From contig NC_017671.1 of the NCBI RefSeq assembly GCF_000284595.1, positions 3,133,001-3,197,000 on the forward strand: a stretch of DNA of 64,000 nt, in the 5' to 3' direction. The notes beneath the pieces were generated by a model. That model saw only the letters and a list, made by a program, of their open reading frames with translations, did not search any database and was not told the DNA's origin. Of this stretch, positions 1 to 9,109 are shown one piece after another (position 1 is the stretch's first letter; every line of letters begins with the position of its first letter). This DNA comes from Stenotrophomonas maltophilia D457 (GTDB taxonomy: Bacteria; Pseudomonadota; Gammaproteobacteria; Xanthomonadales; Xanthomonadaceae). A program made the translations under genes and the position numbers.

Positions 1-929
1 GGGCTGCGCAGCAGTTGGGGAGCGACCGGCGCGTCGACCGTACTGACTTCGCGTTCGCGCACCTGGATGTCACGCACCTGCGGCGTGCGCACGGCCAGTT
101 CCGGGGTACGCACCGGGCTTGGTGTCGGCGGCGCCTGCACCGGCTGCACGCTGCGCTCGCGCACGGCGGGGGTGCTGTCACGCGGCACGACGCTGACTTC
201 GGTGCGCGGCACACTGACCGGCGGCACCACGAAATCCGTGCTGGCCTGCGCCACTTCGGTGGCCTGGACGGGCGAAGGCGGCGGCGCGGCCACCGGCGCC
301 GGCTCGGCGTCGGCCGGCGGTGGTGGTGGTGGAACGCTGGCGGTCGGCGCGGATGCCGGGGATGAGGCGGTGGTTTCGGCAGCGACCGGACGTGGCGCAG
401 GGGCCGAGGCAGCGCCCGCCTCCTGGCCCGGCGCAACCCGACCTGCCGCCGCAGCCGCAGCCGCTTCGGCGCCCGGCTGATCGCCACCGCCTTCCTGCGA
501 CGCGCGACCGACGAACTCCACCTGCACGCGCTCGCCCTCGGTGCCCTCTTCGTCCGGCGCGCTGGTACGGATCACCGCCACCCACAGCAACAGCACGAAG
601 AACAGCAGATGCAGCAGTGCACTGACCAGTGCCGAGGTCCAGCGCATCCAGCGCTGGTCGCGCGGCGCGGCGTCCCAGTCCTGCCAGAACAATCGGCGCA
701 GCGCCTGCCACGGCGACAGCCGCGGCGACTGGCCTGGCGGGCCCGGCAGCGGGCGCGGCAGGAAAACTGCGATCACCTCGCGGGCATGGAACGGCCGCGG
801 CAGTGGCCCCAGCGAGCGCAGCCACAGCGCCCAGCCATAGGGCAGGCGCGTGGACTTCTCGAGGACGGCGCGGGGCTGCTGGCGCGCCAGCAGCAGATCA
901 ATGAGTTGCTCGGCCCGGGTCAGAGGCAC
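1..929 (-). CDS. Membrane-anchored proline-rich protein, partial (3' end outside window)
   Basis: The minus-strand frame from a GTG at 929 stays open to the window edge. An in-frame stop lies two codons before this GTG, so the start is here or further in. About 95 cytoplasmic residues come first, then one hydrophobic segment (about residues 98-120), then a long periplasmic stretch rich in Ala, Pro and Val. Near the visible end come recurring basic-acidic motifs (VRTPE, VRTPQ, VREREV). This resembles proteins annotated 'transmembrane repetitive protein' in Xanthomonas and Stenotrophomonas, and the layout is TonB-like, but no TonB C-terminal domain is visible here. It follows nfuA by 10 bp on the same strand and is probably co-transcribed. 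Function unknown. Confidence 0.7.
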   Translation of the reverse strand, partial: MPLTRAEQLIDLLLARQQPRAVLEKSTRLPYGWALWLRSLGPLPRPFHAREVIAVFLPRPLPGPPGQSPRLSPWQALRRLFWQDWDAAPRDQRWMRWTSALVSALLHLLFFVLLLWVAVIRTSAPDEEGTEGERVQVEFVGRASQEGGGDQPGAEAAAAAAAGRVAPGQEAGAASAPAPRPVAAETTASSPASAPTASVPPPPPPADAEPAPVAAPPPSPVQATEVAQASTDFVVPPVSVPRTEVSVVPRDSTPAVRERSVQPVQAPPTPSPVRTPELAVRTPQVRDIQVREREVSTVDAPVAPQLLRS

Positions 930-939
930 GCGTCAGCGA

Positions 940-1539
940 TCAGGCGACGTTGCCGCGCGGAATGTAAGGCGCGTGGCCGCTGTCATGATCGGTCGCGTCA
1001 CGCACGGCGGTCACGCCCGGCACGCGGCCCATCAGGGTTTTTTCGATGCCCTGCTTGAGCGTCACATCGGCCATGCCGCAGCCCTGGCAGCCACCACCGA
1101 AGCGCAGCAGCACCACGCCGTCGGACGAGACTTCCTGCACGGCCACCTTGCCGCCATGCGAGGCCAGCTGCGGATTGACTTCGTTCTCCACCACCCAGTG
1201 CACGCGTTCGACCAGCGAGGCCGCATCACCCGGCGCTTCGCCCTTGATGCGCGGCGCCTTGATGGTCAACTGCTGGGCACCGGCGGTGCCGGCGACGATG
1301 TCGATCTCGGCGCCATCGAGCCAGCCAACGCTGCCGGCGTCGACATAGAGGGTGAAACCATCGCAGTCCACCGCCCACTCGTCACCGAGCAGGTCGGTCG
1401 GTTCGGCGAATTCCAGCCGGGCATCGGCGCGCGGCGTACCGGGGTCGACCGCGCTCAGGCGCACGCCCATGCCGGGCACGCCCTCGCGTTCGATCAACTT
1501 GCGGAAATGGGTCTGGGCAGTGTCGGAGATCTGGATCAT
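940..1539 (-). CDS. nfuA: Fe-S biogenesis protein NfuA
   Basis: This 199-residue protein carries and delivers [4Fe-4S] clusters to apoproteins in the cytoplasm. The N-terminal half (about residues 1-95) is a degenerate A-type (IscA-like) domain without the usual cysteines. The C-terminal half is an Nfu domain with the cluster-binding pair Cys151 and Cys154 in [19 protein letters not shown]. The length equals that of other NfuA proteins. The gene is divergent from phhB, with about 90 bp between the two start codons. Confidence 0.95.
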   Translation of the reverse strand: MIQISDTAQTHFRKLIEREGVPGMGVRLSAVDPGTPRADARLEFAEPTDLLGDEWAVDCDGFTLYVDAGSVGWLDGAEIDIVAGTAGAQQLTIKAPRIKGEAPGDAASLVERVHWVVENEVNPQLASHGGKVAVQEVSSDGVVLLRFGGGCQGCGMADVTLKQGIEKTLMGRVPGVTAVRDATDHDSGHAPYIPRGNVA

Positions 1540-1629
1540 CAGGCTATTCTAGCCAAGTAAGCGTCAGCCGCTCATTCGGTTTATACACCGTCCGGCGCAT
1601 TGTTCAGTCAACACGAGGTGGAGATTCCC

Positions 1630-1980
1630 ATGGCCGACCTGATTCCACTGGCCCAGGCCCGTTGCGTGCCGCGCAAAGGCAGCGACCACAAGCTCGGCGA
1701 GGCCCGCCTGGCCGAACTGCTGCCGCAGGTTCCCGGCTGGGAGCTGAGCGAGGGTGACCAGGCCCTGTCGCGTACCTTCCGCTTCAAGGATTACTACGCC
1801 ACCATGGCCTTCGTGAACGCGCTGGCCTGGATCGCCCACCGCGAGGACCACCACCCGGACCTGGGCGTGCACTACGACCGCGCGGTCGTGCGCTTCTCCA
1901 CCCACGATGTGGGCGGGCTGAGCGAGAACGACTTCATCTGCGCGGCCAAGACTTCGGCCCTGACGGAGCAACTGCCATGA
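1630..1980 (+). CDS. phhB: Pterin-4a-carbinolamine dehydratase
   Basis: This 116-residue enzyme dehydrates 4a-hydroxytetrahydrobiopterin and so recycles the cofactor of phenylalanine hydroxylase. The family active-site motif is present as HREDHHPD (His70, His74, His75), with a later [11 protein letters not shown] segment. An upstream in-frame ATG-like start at 1600 is possible, but the ATG at 1630 has a purine-rich GAGGTGGAG sequence before it and matches the family N-terminus. The stop overlaps the next ATG (ATGA), which indicates translational coupling. No phenylalanine hydroxylase gene is in the window. Confidence 0.92.
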   Translation: MADLIPLAQARCVPRKGSDHKLGEARLAELLPQVPGWELSEGDQALSRTFRFKDYYATMAFVNALAWIAHREDHHPDLGVHYDRAVVRFSTHDVGGLSENDFICAAKTSALTEQLP

Positions 1981-2393
1981 ACGTACGTTTGCTGAGCCTG
2001 TCCCTGATCGCTGCGACCGGCCTGGCCGGCTGTGGCGCGTCCGAACCGCCGTCACCGCCACCGCCGCCGCCGACCGAAGTGGCCGCGGTGAAGACGCCGC
2101 CGCCGCAGTACCCGCTGGAACTGGCCTGCATGGGCGTGGGTGGCACCAGCACCTTCAAGGTGACCATCGGCACCGACGGCAAGCCGAGCGAGGTTGCGCT
2201 GTTGACCGGGGCCGGCAACCCGCAGCTGGACGAACTGGCCAAGACCGCCGTGCAGGGCTGGCAGTTCAAGGCCGCCACCCGTAACGGCCAACCGGTGCCG
2301 GCCACCATCCAGGTTCCTGTCAGCTTCAACCCGCCACAGCCGAAGCCGGACCAGTGCTTCGCCATCGAAGAACGCCTGCGCCGCGGCGGCTGA
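1977..2393 (+). CDS. TonB C-terminal-domain lipoprotein
   Basis: This 138-residue protein has a lipoprotein signal peptide with lipobox LAGC (Cys19), a short Pro-rich linker, then a domain like the C-terminal domain of TonB (about residues 40-118, with the pattern [17 protein letters not shown] and [17 protein letters not shown]). Free-standing lipidated TonB-C domains are common in Xanthomonadaceae. They lack the membrane helix that couples to ExbBD, so this one is unlikely to energise transport by itself. It is translationally coupled to phhB through an ATGA overlap. Exact role unknown. Confidence 0.8.
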   Translation: MNVRLLSLSLIAATGLAGCGASEPPSPPPPPPTEVAAVKTPPPQYPLELACMGVGGTSTFKVTIGTDGKPSEVALLTGAGNPQLDELAKTAVQGWQFKAATRNGQPVPATIQVPVSFNPPQPKPDQCFAIEERLRRGG

Positions 2394-2435
2394 TCGCGCG
2401 CACCCCACGGGCCTGCCGACGCCCGCCTCGCCCTC

Positions 2436-2461
2436 GCCGCCCCGGCCCCGCCCGGGGCGGC
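2436..2461 (+). terminator. Hairpin after the phhB-lipoprotein pair
   Basis: A perfect 10-bp GC stem (GCCGCCCCGG, 6-nt loop, CCGGGGCGGC) lies between the lipoprotein gene and zupT. It is followed by TGTCTGTTG rather than a clean T-run, so it may be an imperfect intrinsic terminator or a 3' stabiliser. Confidence 0.55.
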
Positions 2462-2489
2462 TGTCTGTTGACCAGGATCGCGTGGGTTG

Positions 2490-3299
2490 ATGCTGCAGAT
2501 TCCCCCTGAAAACATCTGGATCGCACTGGCGGTCACGCTTGCCGCAGGCCTGGCCACCGCGATCGGCAGCCTGCTGGTGCTGTTCTCGCGCCGCCCCAGC
2601 CCGCGCCTGCTGGCGTTCGGCCTGGCCTTTGCCGGTGGCGCGATGGTCTATGTGTCGCTGTCGGAGATCCTCAACAAGTCCATTGCATCGTTTGCACTGG
2701 CGTATGGCGAGCGCACCGGCTTCACCTACGGCACCCTGGCCTTCCTGCTGGGCGTGATCGTGATCGTACTGATCGACCACTTCATTCCCAATCCGCATGA
2801 CAGCCTGGACAAACAGGACCCTGCGTTCCGCGAGAACAGCCGCGAGTACCTGAAGCGGGTCGCGCTGCTGACCTCGGTTGCGATCACCGCACACAATTTC
2901 CCGGAAGGGCTGGCGACCTTCTTTGCCACGCTGGAAAGCCCATCGGTGGGCATGCCACTGGCCTTCGCCATCGCCATCCACAACATTCCCGAGGGCATCG
3001 CGATCGCGGTGCCGGTGTACTTCGCCACCCAGAACAAGTTCTACGCGTTCAGTGCCAGCCTGCTGTCCGGCCTGGCCGAGCCCGTGGGCGCGGCGCTTGG
3101 CTACTGGCTGCTGTCAGGATCGCTGTCGCACGCCACGTTCGGCTGGGTGTTCGGCCTGATCGCCGGCGTGATGGTGTTCCTGGCGCTGGATGAGCTGCTG
3201 CCGGCGGCCAAGCGCTATGCCAAGGGCCACGAGACGGTTTATGGACTGGTGGCCGGCATGGGCACGCTGGCGATCAGCCTGGTGCTGTTCAAGTGGTGA
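2490..3299 (+). CDS. zupT: Zinc transporter ZupT (ZIP family)
   Basis: This 269-residue inner-membrane ZIP permease imports Zn2+ and other divalent metals. Eight hydrophobic segments are visible. The two metal-binding helices carry HNFPEG (135-140) and HNIPEG (164-169), the hallmark of this family, and the loop between them and the preceding helix contains the usual polar stretch. The ATG at 2490 is preferred; the TTG one codon upstream is also possible. A single-gene unit followed by SMAG repeats. No zinc-uptake-regulator site was recognised upstream. Confidence 0.93.
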   Translation: MLQIPPENIWIALAVTLAAGLATAIGSLLVLFSRRPSPRLLAFGLAFAGGAMVYVSLSEILNKSIASFALAYGERTGFTYGTLAFLLGVIVIVLIDHFIPNPHDSLDKQDPAFRENSREYLKRVALLTSVAITAHNFPEGLATFFATLESPSVGMPLAFAIAIHNIPEGIAIAVPVYFATQNKFYAFSASLLSGLAEPVGAALGYWLLSGSLSHATFGWVFGLIAGVMVFLALDELLPAAKRYAKGHETVYGLVAGMGTLAISLVLFKW

Positions 3300-3318
3300 G
3301 GGGTTCCCGGCTCGCCCT

Positions 3319-3392
3319 GTAGAGTCCAGCCATGCTCGACTGGCTTTCCGCGCGGCCCGACCGAGGCGCAGTCGAGCGTGACTCGACGCTAC
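3319..3392. repeat. SMAG (GTAG) palindromic repeat pair
   Basis: Two elements lie head to head. The first starts GTAGAGTCCAGCCATGCTCG at 3319 and folds on TCCAGCC..GACTGG. The second is its inverted counterpart, ending CTAC at 3392. They lie between the convergent zupT and rluC genes, where they could form a bidirectional end structure. Confidence 0.8.
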
Positions 3393-3401
3393 AGGAGATC
3401 C

Positions 3402-4376
3402 TTACTTCAGCCGGTCCAGCGCCTCGACCAGCTCATCCGCCAGCGGCGCGTTCAATACGTATGGGCTCTTGCCGTCATCCAGCGCGAACTCCAGCGAGGC
3501 CGCATGCAGGAACAGGCGCTTCAGCCCGATCTGCTCACGAAGCCGCTTGTTGACCGCTGGATCGCCGTATTTGTCGTCACCGGCCACCGGATGCCCCAGA
3601 TGCTGGGCGTGCACGCGGATCTGGTGGGTACGGCCGGTCTCGATCCGGACTTCGCAGTACGAATGGCCACCGCGGCGTTCCAGCACCCGGAAGTGGCTGA
3701 TCGATTCCTTGCCGATCGCATTGACCTGCACATGGCGCTCGCCGCCCTGGCGCAGGCCCACGTGCAGCGGTGCGTCGACCGTCATCACGCCGTCGGGCAT
3801 GCGCCCGGCCAGCAGGGTCAGGTAGCGCTTGCGGATGCCGGCGCCGTGGTCCTCACGCAGCAAGGCCTGCAGTTCGCTCAGCGCCGAGCGCTTCTTGGCC
3901 ACGATCAGCAGGCCCGAGGTGTCGCGATCCAACCGGTGGACCAGCTCCAGGGTCTGCCCCGGGCGCAGCGCGCGCAGGGTCTCGATGGCGCCGAAGCTGA
4001 TGCCGCTGCCGCCGTGGCTGGCCACGCCGGTCGGCTTGTTCAGGGCCAGCAGGCGGGCGTCCTCGAAGACGATGGCCTGCTCCAGGCGGCGCATGAACGC
4101 CTCCGGCGGACCGGCCTTGTCTCCTTCCTCAGTGAGACGGACCGGCGGCACGCGCACCTCGTCACCGGCCTCGAGCTTGCGTTCGGCCTTGGCGCGGCCA
4201 CCGTTCACCCGTACCTGGCCACTGCGCACCAGCTTGTAGACCAGGCTGCGCGGGGCGCCCTTCAGCTGGCCGAGCAGGAAGTTGTCCAGGCGCTGGCCGG
4301 CGCGGTCGGCGGGAACGGTGATCATGCGCACGGAAGGCTTGTCGCCAGCGGGTTTGGTGGGGTCTTGGACGGTCAT
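3402..4376 (-). CDS. rluC: 23S rRNA pseudouridine synthase RluC
   Basis: This 324-residue enzyme makes pseudouridines in 23S rRNA (positions 955, 2504 and 2580 in E. coli). An S4 RNA-binding domain (about residues 25-80) precedes the RluA-type catalytic domain, whose motif HRLDRDTSG (147-155) contains catalytic Asp150. The start at 4376 (MTVQDPTKP) is chosen because upstream codons would intrude into the rne leader and look non-coding. It is divergent from rne, as in E. coli, so the pairing is conserved. Confidence 0.93.
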   Translation of the reverse strand: MTVQDPTKPAGDKPSVRMITVPADRAGQRLDNFLLGQLKGAPRSLVYKLVRSGQVRVNGGRAKAERKLEAGDEVRVPPVRLTEEGDKAGPPEAFMRRLEQAIVFEDARLLALNKPTGVASHGGSGISFGAIETLRALRPGQTLELVHRLDRDTSGLLIVAKKRSALSELQALLREDHGAGIRKRYLTLLAGRMPDGVMTVDAPLHVGLRQGGERHVQVNAIGKESISHFRVLERRGGHSYCEVRIETGRTHQIRVHAQHLGHPVAGDDKYGDPAVNKRLREQIGLKRLFLHAASLEFALDDGKSPYVLNAPLADELVEALDRLK

Positions 4377-4390
4377 CAGGCTGTTTATTC

Positions 4391-4399
4391 TGTTACACT
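4391..4399 (+). promoter_or_regulatory. Candidate extended -10 promoter for rne
   Basis: TGTTACACT contains an extended TGn motif and a TACACT -10 hexamer at 4394-4399; no good -35 is seen. A start near 4406 would give an rne leader of about 378 nt, close to the 361-nt leader of E. coli rne. Weak evidence on its own. Confidence 0.35.
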
Positions 4400-4783
4400 C
4401 GGGGGGCGAGATAAGGGATTGATTTCGTTGGAAGTTACTCAGGGCCAGAAGCCCAGCTTCCGACGAATCCGGCACAGTGCGCGACCACCGCCCGCGGGGC
4501 GGCCATGTTAGCGGCTCACCGGCCTTCCCGGCCATCGCCGGATGCCTGACACGCAACCGTGCTGAACATGTCCCGCGTGGCGCTCCAGCCTGGCTGACAG
4601 CTGCCTGCGGCCTGTAACACCCCAAAACCCATAAGAGTGAAGCGCTCCTGCGGCCTGCCGTGGTGTCGTAGCGCTGGAAACCCAAGCCGCCCTCCCCGCG
4701 CTTGCGCGAATGGGCGGCGAACCGTGTCCAGAGGCGAAACCCCATGGCGTTCCGCGCGGTAGCCGCTTGCGAGGAACGCAACA
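4400..4783 (+). promoter_or_regulatory. Long 5' leader of rne
   Basis: About 384 bases between the candidate promoter and the rne ATG contain no convincing gene. In enterobacteria the rne leader folds into hairpins that RNase E itself recognises, giving autoregulation. Length and position agree with that role here, but I did not identify a specific counterpart of the E. coli hp2 element. GAGGAA about 9 bases before the ATG is the ribosome-binding site. Confidence 0.5.
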
Positions 4784-7700
4784 ATGAAGCGAATGCTGAT
4801 CAACGCCACGCAGGCTGAAGAGCTGCGTGTTGCCATCGTGGATGGCCAGTCGTTGTATGACATCGACATCGAACAGCCGTCGAAGGAACAGAAGAAGTCC
4901 AACATCTACAAGGGCCGGATCTTCCGCATCGAGCCCTCGCTGGAAGCCGCCTTCGTCGAGTACGGCGGTGGCCGCCATGGCTTCCTGCCGCTGAAGGAAA
5001 TCTCCCGCGACTACTTCCAGGCCGGTGTCGACCACAACAAGGCCGGCATCCGCGAGCTGCTGAAGGAAGGCCAGGAGATCGTCGTCCAGGTCGACAAGGA
5101 AGAGCGTGGCAACAAGGGCGCCGCCCTGACCACGTTCATCTCGCTGGCCGGCCGCTACATGGTGCTGATGCCGAACTCGCCCAGCGCCGGCGGCGTTTCC
5201 CGTCGCATCGAGGGCGAAGACCGGGCCGCGCTGAAGGACGCCCTGGACAAGCTGAACATTCCCGACGACATGGGCGTGATCATCCGTACCGCCGGCGTCG
5301 GCCGCGATGCGGAAGAGCTGCAGTGGGACCTGGACTACCTGCTCAATGTCTGGCGCGCCATCGCCGAAGCCGCACTGAGCAAGCCGGCTCCGTTCCTGAT
5401 CTACCAGGAATCGCGCCTGATCGTGCGCGCCCTGCGTGACTACCTGCGCGCCGACATCGGCGAGATCCTGGTGGACACCGAGGAGATGTACGAGCACGCC
5501 CGCGAGTTCATGCAGCAGGTGATGCCGCAGACCCTGCGCAAGCTCAAGCATTACAAGGACGACATCCCGCTGTTCAACCGCTTCCAGATCGAGTCGCAGA
5601 TCGAGGGCGCCTACGAGCGCAACGTGCGCCTGCCGTCGGGCGGCTCGATCGTGGTCGACCAGACCGAAGCGCTGACCGCGGTCGACGTCAATTCCTCGCG
5701 CGCCACCAAGGGCAGCGACATCGAGGACACCGCGTTCCAGACCAACCTGGAAGCGGCCGAGGAAGTGGCCCGCCAGCTGCGCCTGCGCGACCTGGGCGGC
5801 CTGGTGGTGATCGACTTCATCGACATGGCCTCCAACAAGCACCAGCGCGAGGTCGAGAACCGCCTGGCCAACGCGCTGAAGTACGACCGTGCGCGCGTCC
5901 AGGTTGGCCGCATCTCGCGCTTCGGCCTGCTGGAAATGAGCCGCCAGCGCCTGCGCCCGAGCCTGGGTGAATCCAGCCAGATCGTCTGCCCGCGTTGCGA
6001 CGGCCACGGCCGCATGCGCAGCGTCGAGTCGCTGTCGCTGTCGATCATCCGCGTTGCCGAAGAGCATGCGATGAAGGAAAACACCGGGCAGGTGCTGGTC
6101 CAGGCGCCGGTGGAGATCGCCAATTACCTGCTGAACGAAAAGCGCAGTGCCCTGCGCGAGATCGAGCAGCGCCACGAGGCGCCGATCGTGATCGTCGCCG
6201 ACGAGCAGCTGCACACCCCGCACTACACCGTCACCCGCCTGCGCGAGAACGAGAGCAACAAGCCCAGTTACCAGCGCGGCACCCCGCGCAAGCTGCCGGT
6301 GCATGCCCTGACCAAGGGCCAGCTGAACATCCCGCCGCCGGCGGTGACCCAGGTCAAGCACACCTCCCCCGCCCCGGTGCGCGAGGAAGTGGAGCCGGCC
6401 GCAGCGGCACCGGCCCCGGTCGTGGCAGCGCCGGTTGCAGCGGCCCCGAGCGGCGGCGTGATCGGTTGGCTCAAGCGCGTGTTCGGTGGCGAACCGGCGC
6501 CGGCACCGGCACCGGCGGCTCCTGTTGCCCGCCAGCAGCAGGACGGCGGCCGCAAGGACCGCAACAAGGATCGCAACAAGGACCGCAAGGATCGCCGCGA
6601 CGACAACCGTGGCAACGGCAACGCTCAGCAGCAGAAGGATGGCGGCAACCGCAAGGAGCGCGGTGAGCAGCGCAAGGACGGTCGCAACGGCAACAACGGC
6701 AATGCCCAGCAGCAGCCGCAGCAGGGCAGGCAGAAGGAGCCTCAGCAGAAGGACGGCCAGCAGCCGCATCAGCAGAACAAGCCGCGCAACGAGCAGCAGG
6801 GCCAGAACCAGAACCAGAACCAGCAGCAGCCGAAGCTGAAGCAGCCCAAGCAGCCGCGCCAGCCGCAGGACGGTGACAAGCCGGCCGAGAAGCCGCAGCG
6901 CAGCACCGCCGAGGCACCGGCCGAGGCCGTGACCGCGGCTGCCGCCGTGGCCGCCACGGCGGTCGCCGCCAATGGGGTGACCGCTCAGGAAGCCACTGCG
7001 CCGGTGGCGCCGGTTGCGCCGGCCGCCTCCGCTCCGGCGGAAGCCACTGCACCGGCCGACACCACTGCCAACGCCGGCAACGAGGCCGAGGCGATTGCCG
7101 TGACCGGTGAAGAGGCTGCTGTCGACGCCAACGGCGAGCAGGCCGGTGAAGGCGCGACCCGCCGCCGCCGTGGCCGTCGTGGTGGCCGTCGCCGCCGTCG
7201 TGGTGGCGCCGAGAACGCTGCCGGCAGCGATGGCCTGGGCGATGATCAGGACGACGCGGACGACAGTGATGACACCGATGCCGCTGATGTCGCCGAGCAG
7301 AGCAACGACAGCGGTGCCGGGACCACTCCAGTCGCGGCTGCGCAGCCGGCCCGTCCGCAACCGGAATTCGATTTCGATGACGAAGTCGAACCGACCGCTG
7401 CCGAATCCGGAAAGCCGGTCCGTGCCGCCGCCGCTGTTGTCGCCGCGCCGGTCGCGGTGGTGAGCAGCACCGTGGTCGATGCCGCTGCACCGGTGGTGGC
7501 CGAGGTACAGGCCCCGATCGATACCGTGGCCAAGGCCGAACCGGCATCTTCGCCGGTGCAGACCAGCATGCTCGATGCCATCGACGCGGCGACCCCGGCC
7601 CAGCCGGTGGTGGCTGCAGCACCGGCGGTCGAAGCCAAGCCGGTCGTGGTTGAGGCTGCCCCGGCCGTTGAAGCCACTCCGGTGGTCGAAGTGAAGCCGG

Positions 7701-8050
7701 TCGTGGTCGAGGCTGCTCCGGTCGTGGAATCGAAGCCGGAGGTTGTTGCAGCGTCCCCGGTGGCTGAAGCCGAGCCGCTGGCCGTTGAGGCCGCCCCGGT
7801 GGTGGAGGCCGCTCCCGCGGTTGAAGCCAAGCCGGTTGTCGAGACCGCACCGGTCGCCGAACAGCCAGTCGCTCCGGTGGCAGTTGAAGCCGCACCGGTG
7901 GAAGCTGCGGCCCCGGTCGCCGATGCGGTGGTGACGCCGTCGATCGATCCGGTCGCCGATGGTCACACCGATGCCGCCGCCCAGGCGGCCGAAGCCAAGG
8001 CCGACGAAGAAGACGAAGACGCCGCCAAGCGCACACCGCCGGCGAACTGA
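4784..8050 (+). CDS. rne: Ribonuclease E
   Basis: This 1088-residue endoribonuclease starts mRNA decay, matures rRNA and tRNA, and scaffolds the degradosome at the inner membrane. The catalytic half (about 1-520) has an S1 domain, a 5' sensor, the Mg2+ ligands Asp301 (AVDVNS) and Asp344 (VVIDFID), and the zinc-link CPRC near residue 402. The C-terminal half is low complexity: an [14 protein letters not shown]/Gln-rich region, an arginine block ([16 protein letters not shown]), an acidic stretch, then imperfect repeats of the type [13 protein letters not shown] up to about residue 1040. The arginine block probably binds RNA. It is a monocistronic unit closed by a strong terminator. Confidence 0.97.
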   Translation: MKRMLINATQAEELRVAIVDGQSLYDIDIEQPSKEQKKSNIYKGRIFRIEPSLEAAFVEYGGGRHGFLPLKEISRDYFQAGVDHNKAGIRELLKEGQEIVVQVDKEERGNKGAALTTFISLAGRYMVLMPNSPSAGGVSRRIEGEDRAALKDALDKLNIPDDMGVIIRTAGVGRDAEELQWDLDYLLNVWRAIAEAALSKPAPFLIYQESRLIVRALRDYLRADIGEILVDTEEMYEHAREFMQQVMPQTLRKLKHYKDDIPLFNRFQIESQIEGAYERNVRLPSGGSIVVDQTEALTAVDVNSSRATKGSDIEDTAFQTNLEAAEEVARQLRLRDLGGLVVIDFIDMASNKHQREVENRLANALKYDRARVQVGRISRFGLLEMSRQRLRPSLGESSQIVCPRCDGHGRMRSVESLSLSIIRVAEEHAMKENTGQVLVQAPVEIANYLLNEKRSALREIEQRHEAPIVIVADEQLHTPHYTVTRLRENESNKPSYQRGTPRKLPVHALTKGQLNIPPPAVTQVKHTSPAPVREEVEPAAAAPAPVVAAPVAAAPSGGVIGWLKRVFGGEPAPAPAPAAPVARQQQDGGRKDRNKDRNKDRKDRRDDNRGNGNAQQQKDGGNRKERGEQRKDGRNGNNGNAQQQPQQGRQKEPQQKDGQQPHQQNKPRNEQQGQNQNQNQQQPKLKQPKQPRQPQDGDKPAEKPQRSTAEAPAEAVTAAAAVAATAVAANGVTAQEATAPVAPVAPAASAPAEATAPADTTANAGNEAEAIAVTGEEAAVDANGEQAGEGATRRRRGRRGGRRRRRGGAENAAGSDGLGDDQDDADDSDDTDAADVAEQSNDSGAGTTPVAAAQPARPQPEFDFDDEVEPTAAESGKPVRAAAAVVAAPVAVVSSTVVDAAAPVVAEVQAPIDTVAKAEPASSPVQTSMLDAIDAATPAQPVVAAAPAVEAKPVVVEAAPAVEATPVVEVKPVVVEAAPVVESKPEVVAASPVAEAEPLAVEAAPVVEAAPAVEAKPVVETAPVAEQPVAPVAVEAAPVEAAAPVADAVVTPSIDPVADGHTDAAAQAAEAKADEEDEDAAKRTPPAN

Positions 8051-8074
8051 TCGCGATCTGGTCGCGTGAAAAGG

Positions 8075-8110
8075 AACGGCGGGGATCGATGATCCCCGCC
8101 GTTTCTGTTT
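8075..8110 (+). terminator. Rho-independent terminator of rne
   Basis: A perfect 13-bp stem (AACGGCGGGGATC, GAT loop, GATCCCCGCCGTT; 8075-8103) is followed by TCTGTTT. Strong stem, modest T-run. Confidence 0.85.
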
Positions 8111-8136
8111 GTGCGCCGGGCGCGTGCAGCGCTCTG

Positions 8137-8212
8137 GTAGAGGCCAACCTTGGTTGGCGCCGTTGTTCGAGCGAACGCGGACACGTCCGTGCCAACCAAG
8201 GTTGGCACCTAC
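8137..8212. repeat. SMAG (GTAG) repeat pair
   Basis: An element starting GTAGAGGCCAACCTTGG at 8137 and an inverted element ending GGTTGGCACCTAC at 8212 flank about 30 bp. They lie between rne and the convergent EEP gene. Confidence 0.85.
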
Positions 8213-8219
8213 CAGGACA

Positions 8220-9107
8220 TCAGCGCGTCGGCGCGAACTGCAACCGGGTCCACACGCCGTAGTGGTCCGAGGCCCAGCGACCGCTGTCATCGGGCTGGTC
8301 GAACAGGAGCTTCGCTTCGCGCGCGACCATCCGGTCCTGCTGGAAGAAGATGTGGTCGATACGCGAAGGTGCCTGGTAATAGTGCCGGTTCAAGGTGCTG
8401 ACCCCGGCCAGGTCGGTGTTGACGTGCACGCTGCCATAGCTGTCGCCGTAATGGCTGCGCAGCTCGCTCAGGTCACCTGCGTCCACCAGCGCATTGAAGT
8501 CGCCCGCGATCACCACCGGCGCGCCGGCCGAGGTAGCGGTGATGAAGCGCAGCAGGTCCTCGACCTGGGTACGGCGGATGCGCTGACCACTCTCGTCGTT
8601 GCGCTCGTTGAGATGCGTGGCGTAGACGTTCACCGGCGTGCCGTCGACGTCGATGCGCAGGTGGGCCACCGTGCGGTAGTCGTCCAATGGCAGCAGCAGA
8701 TGGTCCCCCTGGGCGAGGATCGGCCGCCGGGTCAGCAACGCATTGCCGTAACGCTTCGGCGCACCCACCGGATCGGTGGACACGAATACGTACTTGTAGC
8801 CGAGTTGGCTGGCCAGCCACTGCGCCTGGTTGCGCACGTTGCGGCGCTGGATCACCTCCTGCAGCGCGATGGCATCGGGCTGCAGGCGCTTGAGTTCGGC
8901 CAGGATGGTACGGCGGCGGCTTGGCCAGTCTTCGCGGTCATGATGGAGGTTGAAGGTGACCATGCTCATGCCTGGCGCGCTGGCGATGTCCACCGCTGGC
9001 GATGCGACCTGCGGCACCGCCGCCAGCGTCAGCCCTGGCAATGCCAATGCAATGGCCAGCCCCAGGGCGCGCACCGTCGCACGCGCTCCCTCCCCTTGTT
9101 GCTTCAT
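8220..9107 (-). CDS. Secreted endonuclease/exonuclease/phosphatase-fold protein
   Basis: This 295-residue protein has an N-terminal hydrophobic signal sequence (about residues 1-30) and a full EEP (DNase I/sphingomyelinase-like) fold. Visible Mg2+ and catalytic residues are Asn53 (TFNLHHD), Glu84 (LQEV), His165 (THLNERND), Asp203/Asn205 (AGDFNA) and the SDH motif at 280-282. The family cleaves phosphodiester or phosphomonoester bonds in nucleic acids, phospholipids and other substrates. The start at 9107 places the signal peptide at the N-terminus. It begins 3 bp after the discoidin gene stop and is the last gene of the sugar operon, which suggests a substrate linked to the imported glycan. 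The substrate is not known. Confidence 0.8.
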   Translation of the reverse strand: MKQQGEGARATVRALGLAIALALPGLTLAAVPQVASPAVDIASAPGMSMVTFNLHHDREDWPSRRRTILAELKRLQPDAIALQEVIQRRNVRNQAQWLASQLGYKYVFVSTDPVGAPKRYGNALLTRRPILAQGDHLLLPLDDYRTVAHLRIDVDGTPVNVYATHLNERNDESGQRIRRTQVEDLLRFITATSAGAPVVIAGDFNALVDAGDLSELRSHYGDSYGSVHVNTDLAGVSTLNRHYYQAPSRIDHIFFQQDRMVAREAKLLFDQPDDSGRWASDHYGVWTRLQFAPTR

Positions 9108-9109
9108 CG

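Noticed and set aside
4508..8290. Very long open frame opposite rne (about 1260 codons)
   Set aside because: High-GC DNA keeps the opposite strand open. The frame consists of His/Arg/Leu runs and lies fully over rne, whose catalytic motifs are clear.
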